5,275 nucleotides of DNA from Aliarcobacter butzleri. GTDB taxonomy: Bacteria; Campylobacterota; Campylobacteria; Campylobacterales; Arcobacteraceae. Where the stretch lies: contig JAAYJJ010000126.1 of the NCBI GenBank assembly GCA_012522985.1, positions 1 to 5,275 on the forward strand, written 5' to 3'. The notes under the pieces were generated by a model. The model worked only from the letters and a program-made list of their open reading frames with translations. It did no database searches and was not told where the DNA came from. The translations under genes and the position numbers were made by a program. How positions within the stretch are numbered: position 1 is the stretch's first letter; the number at the start of each line of letters is the position of its first letter. Shown here one piece after another: positions 1 through 5,275 of the stretch.

Positions 1-48
1 AGGTATATTAAACTTTATGAAAATATTATAAAAATTGATGTTAATTAA
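1..48 (+). CDS. Possible C-terminal end of an upstream gene (partial)
   Basis: Frame 1 is open from the window edge to a TAA at 46-48 and would encode the 15-residue tail RYIKLYENIIKIDVN. The other two forward frames close sooner, at 29-31 and 7-9. A basic, tyrosine-rich amphipathic end like this is common at the C-terminus of bacterial glycosyltransferases, which would fit a polysaccharide cluster. Fifteen codons are too few to identify a family, and an open run this short can occur by chance in AT-rich DNA. The call rests on context more than on the residues. Confidence 0.35.
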   Translation, partial: RYIKLYENIIKIDVN

Positions 49-125
49 AGATGGAATTGATTTATATATAGGTTAACAAGTAAAAAATATAAAATAAAAG
101 TAGTATAAAACCAACTGAGTAAATC

Positions 126-153
126 TTAAAATATCAGTATATTTAGATATAAT
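126..153 (+). promoter_or_regulatory. Candidate sigma-70-type promoter ahead of the operon
   Basis: A perfect -10 hexamer TATAAT lies at 148-153. A weak -35-like TTAAAA (126-131) sits 16 bases upstream. Transcription would start near 160, giving a leader of about 15 bases before the TTG start at 175. The 126-base gap at 49-174 is the only non-coding stretch long enough for a promoter in the window. TATAAT matches are frequent by chance in DNA this AT-rich, and the -35 match is poor, so this is only a candidate. If the operon reads through from upstream genes, no promoter is needed here. Confidence 0.3.
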
Positions 154-164
154 CAAATAAAAAT

Positions 165-168
165 GAGG
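165..168 (+). promoter_or_regulatory. Ribosome binding site that decides the TTG start at 175
   Basis: GAGG at 165-168 is a good Shine-Dalgarno core, six bases before TTG at 175-177. The in-frame codon at 169-171 is TAA, so the reading frame cannot start further upstream. The next in-frame ATG is more than 60 codons downstream, inside the conserved part of the protein. Together these support the non-ATG start. The same bases are part of a two-codon ATG-AGG-TAA frame at 163-171. Confidence 0.7.
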
Positions 169-174
169 TAACAT

Positions 175-1212
175 TTGGAAGATTCTATACCTATAAAAGG
201 TGGCATTAATATAATAGCTGTAAATATCAAAATTGGTGGTGGTCTAGAACTGCTATTGTATTTGGTAGAATATATCAAAAAAAAGTGGCCACAAATAAAA
301 TTTAGAGTTTATGTAGATAGTTCCATACAAATATTACAAACAGGTAAAAATGTAGAGGTAATACATATGAGAGGTTCTTTGCAGAAGATAAAGTTGTTTT
401 CAAAAAAAATAGACAACTCCATATATTTTGGAAATCTACCACCGTTGGTAAAGTCTGAAAACTCTATGGTGTATTTTCATAATCAGTATCTTATAATGCC
501 TTTTACAAAACTTATAAAAACATCTTTAAAGTTTGCTATAAAATATACTTTACAACAAATTTATGTTAGGTTTTATATTAAAAATGTTGATATAGTTGCT
601 TGTCAAAATGAAGATATAAAATCTAAATTTATAGAAAAATATATATATAAAAAAGTAAAACTATATCCATTTTTTAGAACATGTGATAAAGATTTGATTA
701 ACAAATATGAAAAAATATATGACTTTTGTTATGTATCTTTAGCATATCCACATAAAAACCATCAAAGACTAATAGAAGCTTGTGAAATACTTTTAAAAGA
801 GAATATTGAGTTTTCCTTGGCTTTAACTATAGAAGATGGACATAGTGAGTTAATATCAAAAATAGAAGAGATAAACAGGCTAGATGTAGTAAAAATAACA
901 AACTTAGGAAAGCTATCAAAAGAAGAAGTATGTAAACTTTATGCCAAGAGTAGATCTTTGATTTTTCCTTCAACAGAAGAAACTTTTGGCTTAGCACTTG
1001 TAGAGGCTATTGATATGAATTTAGATGTTATCGCATCTGATTTAGAATATGTATATCAATCTATACAACCAAGTTTAGTTTTTGATCCTTTAGATGTAAA
1101 TAGTATAGCATCAGTTATAAAACAATATTTAGCTGGTAATACTCAAAAAAGTAAATCAAAAATTGAAAATAAAATTGAAAATTTAATTGAATTCTTAGTG
1201 AAGGGAAAATAA
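175..1212 (+). CDS. GT-B glycosyltransferase, GT4-like, polysaccharide assembly
   Basis: This 345-residue protein probably transfers a sugar from a nucleotide donor to the lipid-linked repeat unit at the cytoplasmic face of the inner membrane. The N-terminal half has a glycine-rich loop (IKIGGGLELL, residues 19-28) and a GNLPPLVK/FHNQYLI region (86-107), seen in O-antigen glycosyltransferases. The C-terminal donor-binding half has YPHKNHQRLIEA (191-202), NLGKLSKEEV (243-252) and an EX7E motif, with E269 and E277 flanking TFGLALV, typical of GT4-type retaining enzymes. There is no signal peptide; the basic hydrophobic stretch at about 108-135 may help membrane association. It starts at TTG 175 behind a GAGG site. 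The stop is one base before the dehydratase gene. The C-terminus carries a short KIEN tandem repeat. Donor and acceptor cannot be read from the sequence. The glycosyltransferase fold is confident and the family number less so. Confidence 0.85.
   Translation: MEDSIPIKGGINIIAVNIKIGGGLELLLYLVEYIKKKWPQIKFRVYVDSSIQILQTGKNVEVIHMRGSLQKIKLFSKKIDNSIYFGNLPPLVKSENSMVYFHNQYLIMPFTKLIKTSLKFAIKYTLQQIYVRFYIKNVDIVACQNEDIKSKFIEKYIYKKVKLYPFFRTCDKDLINKYEKIYDFCYVSLAYPHKNHQRLIEACEILLKENIEFSLALTIEDGHSELISKIEEINRLDVVKITNLGKLSKEEVCKLYAKSRSLIFPSTEETFGLALVEAIDMNLDVIASDLEYVYQSIQPSLVFDPLDVNSIASVIKQYLAGNTQKSKSKIENKIENLIEFLVKGK
1159..1194 (+). repeat. 12-base tandem repeat, two perfect copies plus one decayed
   Basis: The unit AAAATTGAAAAT occurs at 1159-1170 and again, perfectly, at 1171-1182. 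It is followed by a degenerate third copy, TTAATTGAATTC (1183-1194), matching at 7 of 12 positions. The unit is four codons long and in frame, so it encodes KIEN-KIEN-LIEF near the C-terminus of the first glycosyltransferase (residues 329-340). Gain or loss of a unit would lengthen or shorten the tail without breaking the frame. It is probably a recent slippage duplication. Confidence 0.6.
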
Positions 1213-1213
1213 G

Positions 1214-2239
1214 ATGTTTAAAAACAAAGTATTGTTAATCACAGGTGGTACAGGCTCATTTGGTAATGCTGTTTTAAGAAGATTTTTAGATACTGATATA
1301 AAAGAGATTCGAATCTTTAGTAGAGATGAAAAAAAACAAGATGATATGAGAAAGTTATACAACAATGATAAACTAAAGTTTTATCTAGGTGATGTAAGAG
1401 ATGTAAACTCTGTAAAAGATGCTGTAAGGGGTGTTGATTATATTTTCCATGCAGCTGCTCTTAAACAAGTCCCTTCTTGTGAGTTTTATCCTATGCAAGC
1501 AGTACAAACCAATGTGATAGGTACTGAAAATGTACTCAATGTAGCTATAGAATTTGGTGTAAAAAAAGTGATAGTTTTAAGTACAGATAAGGCTGTTTAT
1601 CCTATAAACGCTATGGGTATAAGTAAAGCTATGATGGAAAGAGTGGCTGTTGCAAAAAGTAGAAATCTTGATGATAGTAAAACAACGATTTGTTGTACAA
1701 GATATGGTAATGTTATGGCAAGTCGTGGTTCAGTAATACCACTTTTTATAGATCAAATAAGAACTAATAAAACTATTACAATCACAGATCCACAAATGAC
1801 GAGATTTATGATGAGCTTAGATGAGGCTGTTGAACTTGTAATATTTGCTTTTCAAAATGGAGTAAATGGAGATATTTTTGTGCAAAAATCACCAGCAGCT
1901 ACAATAGAACTTTTAGCAAATACATTAAAAAATATGTTAGATAGACCATCTCATGAAGTTAAAATTATAGGTACAAGACATGGGGAAAAACTTTATGAAA
2001 CACTACTTACAAAAGAAGAAATGGTAAAAGCTGTTGATTTAAAAGGGTATTATAGAATACCAGCTGATACAAGAGATTTAAACTATAATAAATATTTTGA
2101 AGATGGAGAAAAAGTTATAACTCAAGCAGGTGAATATCATTCTCATAATACTCATAGATTAAATGAAGAAGAGTTAAAATCACTTCTTATAGATTTACGA
2201 GAGATACAAGCCGATTTAAAAGAGTTTGGAGTTAAATAA
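1214..2239 (+). CDS. wbjB: UDP-GlcNAc 4,6-dehydratase/5-epimerase (WbjB/CapE/FnlA/WbvB type)
   Basis: This cytoplasmic short-chain dehydrogenase does the first step from UDP-GlcNAc towards 2-acetamido-2,6-dideoxy-L-hexoses: 4,6-dehydration with C5 inversion to the L-arabino 4-keto sugar. The NAD(P)-binding loop is TGGTGSFG (residues 10-17), with FSRDEKKQDDMR (35-46) as the cofactor-ribose segment and DVRD (60-63) and FHAAALKQVP (78-87) following. The active site is STDKAVYP (123-130) and then M134-G-I-S-K138. The usual YxxxK tyrosine is replaced by Met, a mark of the CapE/WbjB class that separates it from PseB/FlaA1, which keep Tyr. The C-terminal SHNTHRLNEEEL segment (310-321) is also typical. 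The length of 341 residues matches the family (about 340). An AGGGA site at 1202-1206 lies seven bases before the ATG. The stop overlaps the next start by one base. Other names in use include capD-like, capE and fnlA. The family is certain. Confidence 0.94.
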   Translation: MFKNKVLLITGGTGSFGNAVLRRFLDTDIKEIRIFSRDEKKQDDMRKLYNNDKLKFYLGDVRDVNSVKDAVRGVDYIFHAAALKQVPSCEFYPMQAVQTNVIGTENVLNVAIEFGVKKVIVLSTDKAVYPINAMGISKAMMERVAVAKSRNLDDSKTTICCTRYGNVMASRGSVIPLFIDQIRTNKTITITDPQMTRFMMSLDEAVELVIFAFQNGVNGDIFVQKSPAATIELLANTLKNMLDRPSHEVKIIGTRHGEKLYETLLTKEEMVKAVDLKGYYRIPADTRDLNYNKYFEDGEKVITQAGEYHSHNTHRLNEEELKSLLIDLREIQADLKEFGVK

Positions 2240-2241
2240 TG
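2228..2241 (+). promoter_or_regulatory. Coupled stop/start TAATG with internal Shine-Dalgarno
   Basis: The dehydratase TAA (2237-2239) shares its last base with the ATG of the 2-epimerase (2239-2241). A GGAG site at 2228-2231, inside the last codons of the dehydratase, lies seven bases ahead. This layout favours re-initiation by the same ribosomes and would keep the two pathway enzymes in a near-fixed ratio. Confidence 0.75.
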
Positions 2242-3360
2242 AAAACAGTAATGACAATAGTTGGTACAAGGCCAGAGATTATCAAACTAAGCCGTGTTAT
2301 CGCAGAACTAGAAAAATACACAAATCATATTTTAGTGCATACAGGACAAAATTATGATTATGAATTAAATGAAGTTTTTTTTAGTGAAATGGGGATAAAA
2401 AAACCAGATTATTTTTTAAATGCAGCAGGAGATAATGCAGCACTTACTATTGCAAATGTAATAAGTAGTTCTGATAAGCTATTTGAAGAGCTTAAGCCAG
2501 ATGCTGTATTGCTTTATGGAGATACAAATAGTTGTTTATCTGTAATCTCTGCAAAAAGAAGAAAAATACCAATTTTTCATATGGAAGCTGGTAATAGATG
2601 TTTTGATCAAAGAGTCCCAGAAGAGATCAATAGAAAAATAGTTGATCAATTAAGTGATATAAATATGGTTCTAACAGAACATGCTAGAAGGTATTTAATC
2701 TCTGAAGGTATAAAAGCAGAAACAGTTATAAAAACTGGTTCTTCTATGCTTGAGGTTTTAGAATATCACAAAGATGATATTAAAAATTCAAAAGTTTTAG
2801 AGAATTTAAATCTAAAACCAAAAGAGTTTTTTATAGTAAGTGCTCATAGAGAGGAGAATATTGATAGTGAACAAAATTTCAATGATCTTTTAGATTCTTT
2901 AAATAAAATAGCAGAAAAATATAAAAAAAGAGTGATAGTATCAACACATCCGCGAACTAGAAAGAAATTAGAACTTTTAGATAAAAAGGATTTTAATCCA
3001 TTAATAGAGTTTATGAAACCACTTGGATTTTTTGATTATATTGCATTACAACAAAGTTCTTATTGTGCTATAAGTGATAGTGGAACTATTACAGAAGAGT
3101 CTTCAATCCTTGGATTTCCTGCCATAACTATAAGACAAGCCCATGAAAGACCAGAAGGTATGGATGAAGGAACCTTAATCATGTCAGGTTTAAAGAGTAA
3201 TGATATAATAAATTCTATAGATATAGTCACCGAGCAAAGTCTAGATAAACCTATGGATTTAGTCAAAGATTATGATACTTCAAATGTATCAAAAAAAGTT
3301 GTAAGAATTATTATAAGTTATATTGATTATATAAATAGAACTGTTTGGAAAAAATACTAA
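2239..3360 (+). CDS. wbjD: Non-hydrolysing UDP-sugar 2-epimerase (WbjD/FnlC/CapG/WbvD type)
   Basis: This WecB-fold GT-B epimerase inverts C2 of the UDP-2-acetamido-2,6-dideoxy-L-hexose made by its neighbours, the last step to UDP-L-QuiNAc (or UDP-L-FucNAc in related clusters). In order it shows GTRPEIIK (residues 9-16), HTGQNYDYELNEVFF (34-48), YGDTNS with D95 (93-98), HMEAGNRCFDQRVPEEINRK (114-133; E116 and the PEE at 127-129 are in the catalytic region), SAHREEN (201-207), THPR (236-239), SDSGTITEES (279-288, UDP binding) and QAHERPEGMDEGT (300-312). The HMEAGNRCFDQRVPEE form, as I recall it, is typical of the WbjD/CapG branch rather than true WecB, which makes ManNAc. The length of 373 residues is normal. 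It is probably a cytoplasmic dimer. Automatic annotation may label it wecB. The reductase gene follows after nine bases. Confidence 0.93.
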   Translation: MKTVMTIVGTRPEIIKLSRVIAELEKYTNHILVHTGQNYDYELNEVFFSEMGIKKPDYFLNAAGDNAALTIANVISSSDKLFEELKPDAVLLYGDTNSCLSVISAKRRKIPIFHMEAGNRCFDQRVPEEINRKIVDQLSDINMVLTEHARRYLISEGIKAETVIKTGSSMLEVLEYHKDDIKNSKVLENLNLKPKEFFIVSAHREENIDSEQNFNDLLDSLNKIAEKYKKRVIVSTHPRTRKKLELLDKKDFNPLIEFMKPLGFFDYIALQQSSYCAISDSGTITEESSILGFPAITIRQAHERPEGMDEGTLIMSGLKSNDIINSIDIVTEQSLDKPMDLVKDYDTSNVSKKVVRIIISYIDYINRTVWKKY

Positions 3361-3363
3361 GGA
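3360..3363 (+). promoter_or_regulatory. Ribosome binding site of the reductase gene
   Basis: AGGA at 3360-3363, within AAGGAAA (3359-3365), starts on the last base of the 2-epimerase stop codon. It stands six bases before ATG 3370. It is a strong site and explains why this is the one junction in the operon with a true, if short, gap. Confidence 0.65.
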
Positions 3364-3369
3364 AACAAT

Positions 3370-4275
3370 ATGCAAAAAGAAAGAGTACTTATTTTGGGCG
3401 TAACAGGAATGTTAGGGCATACTTTGTTTAAAGAGATGAGAAAATATGATGGCTTTGAAGTTTTTGGAACAACAAGAGATAAAAGTCGATTGATAGGATA
3501 TTTTACGGAAGAAGAATTAAGTAAAATAAGAAATGGAGTAGATGCAGATAATTTTGAAACAGTGATTAGGGCAATAGCTAGTGTTGAGCCTACTATTATT
3601 ATAAATTGTATAGGTATTATTAAACAACTTCCTATTTCAAGAGATCCTTTAACAGCAATTACTGTTAATGCACAACTTCCACATAGACTATCTTTGGTTA
3701 CAAAAACTGCAAAAGCAAGACTTATACATATTAGTACAGATTGTGTTTTTGATGGTAAAAAAGGAAATTATATTGAGAGTGATTTATCAAGTGCAGAAGA
3801 CTTATATGGAAAAACTAAGTTTTTAGGTGAGGTGCATTATCCACATTGTGTAACTTTAAGAACTTCTATTATAGGACATGAATTAAGAACAAATTATAGT
3901 TTAATAGACTGGTTTATGTCGCAAGAAAATGAGATAAAAGGTTTTACAAAAGCCATTTATAGTGGGTTTCCTACTATTGAAATGGTTAATATTATTTCAA
4001 ATTATGTTATACCTAATAAAAACTTAAGTGGTCTTTATCATGTATCAAGTGATCCAATATCAAAGTATGATTTACTCCATATTGTAAAAGAAGTATATAA
4101 AAAAGATATCAATATAAAAGCTTTTGATGATTTTGTATTAGATAGAAGTATGAATAGTGATAGATTTAAAAAAGCTACAGGATATGTTTCTCCATCTTGG
4201 AAAAAACTTGTAGAAGATGTGTATTATCATGTGATGAATGACAACTGCTACAAAAATAAATTTTTTAGAAAATAG
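3370..4275 (+). CDS. wbvR: RmlD-like UDP-2-acetamido-2,6-dideoxy-L-hexos-4-ulose reductase (WbvR/QnlA type, no cupin)
   Basis: This 301-residue short-chain reductase probably reduces the C4 ketone of the dehydratase product to UDP-L-RhaNAc with NAD(P)H. It shows the Rossmann loop GVTGMLG (residues 10-16), NCIGIIKQ (79-86), STDCVFDG (122-129, the RmlD-family STDxVFDG) and the catalytic pair Y146-GKT-K150. The substrate-domain tail LDRSMNSDRFKKATGY (257-272) with SWKKLVED (276-283) is the normal RmlD C-terminus. FnlB/WbjC/CapF, the reductases of the L-FucNAc route, are about 370 residues with a C-terminal cupin that does C3 epimerisation. That domain is absent here, and the next gene is not a cupin. 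The closest described model is WbvR of V. cholerae O37 (also QnlA of E. coli O98), which leads to L-QuiNAc. The reductase fold is certain; the substrate follows from context. A dTDP-4-dehydrorhamnose reductase is less likely because no RmlA/B/C genes are seen here. Confidence 0.88.
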   Translation: MQKERVLILGVTGMLGHTLFKEMRKYDGFEVFGTTRDKSRLIGYFTEEELSKIRNGVDADNFETVIRAIASVEPTIIINCIGIIKQLPISRDPLTAITVNAQLPHRLSLVTKTAKARLIHISTDCVFDGKKGNYIESDLSSAEDLYGKTKFLGEVHYPHCVTLRTSIIGHELRTNYSLIDWFMSQENEIKGFTKAIYSGFPTIEMVNIISNYVIPNKNLSGLYHVSSDPISKYDLLHIVKEVYKKDINIKAFDDFVLDRSMNSDRFKKATGYVSPSWKKLVEDVYYHVMNDNCYKNKFFRK

Positions 4276-4277
4276 AT

Positions 4278-5275
4278 ATGTCAAAAAAAATATTAATAGT
4301 AAGTGAATTGTTTTATCCAGAAGAATTTAAAATAAATGAAGTAGCACTTGATTGGAAAAATAGAGGTTATGAAGTGGATGTTCTTACGATGGTTCCCACA
4401 TATCCCGTAGGTGAAATATATGAAGGATATGAAAATAAATGGTATCAAGTTGAACTTTGGAATGGTTTTACAATACATAGGATAAGATCAGTCACGGGAT
4501 ATAAAATAAGTTTATTTAAAAAAATTTTAAAATATTTTGCTTTTATGATTATGGGTTCAATAGCAAGTCTTAAAATAGGAAAAAAATATGATTATATTTT
4601 TGGATTTCAGGTAGGATCACTTACAGCTATGGTTCCAGCAGTAGTTTTGAAACAATTTTATAAAAAACCTACTATTTTATGGATACAGGATATTTGGCCA
4701 GATAGTGTTTATGCATATGGATTTAAAAAAACAAAAATAATGGAGTTTTGCATAGATAGGTTTGTTAGATATGTTTATAAATATACTACAAGATTTGCTA
4801 TTAGTTCAAAAGGGTTTAAAGAAAAAATAATACCTTATTTAGACAATAAAAAAGAGATACTTTATGCACCCAATTGGTCAGATGAACTAGATAAAAGCTT
4901 AATACCTTTTGAGTTTAATAAAGATAAAAAAATACATTTTACTTTTACAGGTAATGTGGGAGTAGTACAGAATCTTGAAAATATTTTGGAAGCTTGGAGT
5001 AGGTTGGATAGTAGTGATCTAGAAAAATCTCAGTTAAATATAATAGGAGATGGATCAGCAATAAATAGACTTAAAAATGTGGTGTTAGAAAAAAAATTAG
5101 AAAATGTAATTTTTTGGGGGAGAAAACCAAGAGTAGAGATATATAAATATTTAAGTGCTAGTGATTTTTTAATAGTTTCTTTAATAGATAATCCTATTTT
5201 TGCTCTTACAGTACCAGCAAAAACACAAACATATATTGCTGTAGAAAAACCAATTTTAGCAATATTAAATGGAGA
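4278..5275 (+). CDS. wbuB: WbuB-like glycosyltransferase, GT4 family (3' end cut off by the window)
   Basis: This frame runs open from ATG 4278 to the window edge, giving 332 complete codons. WbuB-like proteins are about 400 residues, so some 70 are missing. WbuB of E. coli O26 is assigned as the L-FucNAc transferase, and relatives sit beside L-FucNAc or L-QuiNAc synthesis genes. Visible features are the N-terminal LIVSELFYPEEFKINEVA (residues 6-23), VPTYPVGEIYEGYENKW (39-55), the hallmark WIQDIWPDSV (135-144), APNWSDEL (197-204), the domain-two start FTFTGNVGVVQNLENILEAW (221-240), IIGDGS (255-260) and VPAKTQTYIAVEKPILA (312-328) near the donor site. The hydrophobic stretch 86-98 may seat it on the inner membrane. 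The reductase stop ends two bases before this ATG and no good Shine-Dalgarno is seen, so translation is probably coupled. An A8 run follows the second codon. The donor is predicted to be UDP-L-QuiNAc, an inference. Confidence 0.88.
   Translation, partial: MSKKILIVSELFYPEEFKINEVALDWKNRGYEVDVLTMVPTYPVGEIYEGYENKWYQVELWNGFTIHRIRSVTGYKISLFKKILKYFAFMIMGSIASLKIGKKYDYIFGFQVGSLTAMVPAVVLKQFYKKPTILWIQDIWPDSVYAYGFKKTKIMEFCIDRFVRYVYKYTTRFAISSKGFKEKIIPYLDNKKEILYAPNWSDELDKSLIPFEFNKDKKIHFTFTGNVGVVQNLENILEAWSRLDSSDLEKSQLNIIGDGSAINRLKNVVLEKKLENVIFWGRKPRVEIYKYLSASDFLIVSLIDNPIFALTVPAKTQTYIAVEKPILAILNG

Noticed and set aside
1214..2239. PseB/FlaA1 (pseudaminic acid) or PglF-type dehydratase
   Set aside because: The active site is MxxxK rather than YxxxK, and the next genes are a 2-epimerase and an RmlD-like reductase, with no PLP aminotransferase or acetyltransferase.
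3060..3266. Minus-strand open frame of 68 codons
   Set aside because: It lies wholly inside the 2-epimerase gene, opposite its conserved UDP-binding motifs, and its translation shows no recognisable domain. It is a shadow of the coding strand.
2239..3360. Housekeeping WecB making UDP-ManNAc
   Set aside because: The fold is the same, but the HMEAGNRCFDQRVPEE motif form and the position between a WbjB-type dehydratase and a matching reductase fit the WbjD/WbvD branch better. No UDP-ManNAc dehydrogenase is nearby.
4283..4290. A8 run right after the start of the WbuB-like gene as a phase-variation switch
   Set aside because: Similar eight-base A or T runs occur elsewhere (277-284, 402-409, 1329-1336, 2375-2382), as expected in such AT-rich DNA. 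Switching tracts in Campylobacterota are usually longer G or C runs.
4293..4478. Minus-strand open frame of 61 codons
   Set aside because: It is antisense to the start of the WbuB-like gene, and its Phe/Ile/Tyr-rich translation is what AT-rich antisense DNA gives by chance.
5116..5120. G5 run in the WbuB-like gene as a contingency locus
   Set aside because: Five bases is too short for high-rate slippage, and the frame is open through it.
1..5275. CRISPR array, tRNA or rRNA gene, insertion sequence or attachment site
   Set aside because: The window is almost fully coding. No spaced direct repeats, transposase-like protein, terminal inverted repeats or RNA-gene-like sequence was seen on either strand.

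Overview
The window is a piece of a surface-polysaccharide (O-antigen or capsule) gene cluster from a strongly AT-rich bacterium. Heavy use of AGA (Arg), ATA (Ile) and TTA (Leu) codons, very tight gene packing and the protein style suggest a Campylobacterota member such as an Arcobacter-like genus. This taxonomic guess is an inference; other AT-rich Gram-negatives are possible.

Layout: all supported genes are on the + strand. Positions 1-48 look like the last codons of an upstream gene. A 126-base AT-rich gap follows and holds the only visible room for a promoter. Then come five closely packed genes: a GT-B glycosyltransferase with a TTG start (175-1212), a UDP-GlcNAc 4,6-dehydratase/5-epimerase of the WbjB/CapE/FnlA type (1214-2239), a non-hydrolysing UDP-sugar 2-epimerase of the WbjD/FnlC type (2239-3360), an RmlD-like short-chain reductase (3370-4275), and a WbuB-like glycosyltransferase (4278 to the window end, cut off). 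The four junctions are a 1-base gap, a 1-base overlap (TAATG), a 9-base gap and a 2-base gap, so the block is almost certainly one operon with translational coupling.

Pathway: the three enzyme genes make a nucleotide-activated 2-acetamido-2,6-dideoxy-L-hexose from UDP-GlcNAc, and the WbuB-like transferase probably adds that sugar to the growing repeat unit. The reductase is only 301 residues long and ends as a normal RmlD-type protein. It lacks the C-terminal cupin domain of FnlB/WbjC/CapF, which is needed for the L-FucNAc route. This points to the Vibrio cholerae O37 type pathway (WbvB-WbvR-WbvD), giving UDP-L-RhaNAc and then UDP-L-QuiNAc. The sugar assignment is an inference from domain content.

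Nothing in the window looks like a wholly new system. The most informative points are the cupin-less reductase, the Met-for-Tyr change in the dehydratase active site, the gene order (dehydratase, 2-epimerase, reductase) and the pairing with a WbuB-like transferase. No RNA genes, mobile elements, CRISPR arrays or clear terminators were seen.
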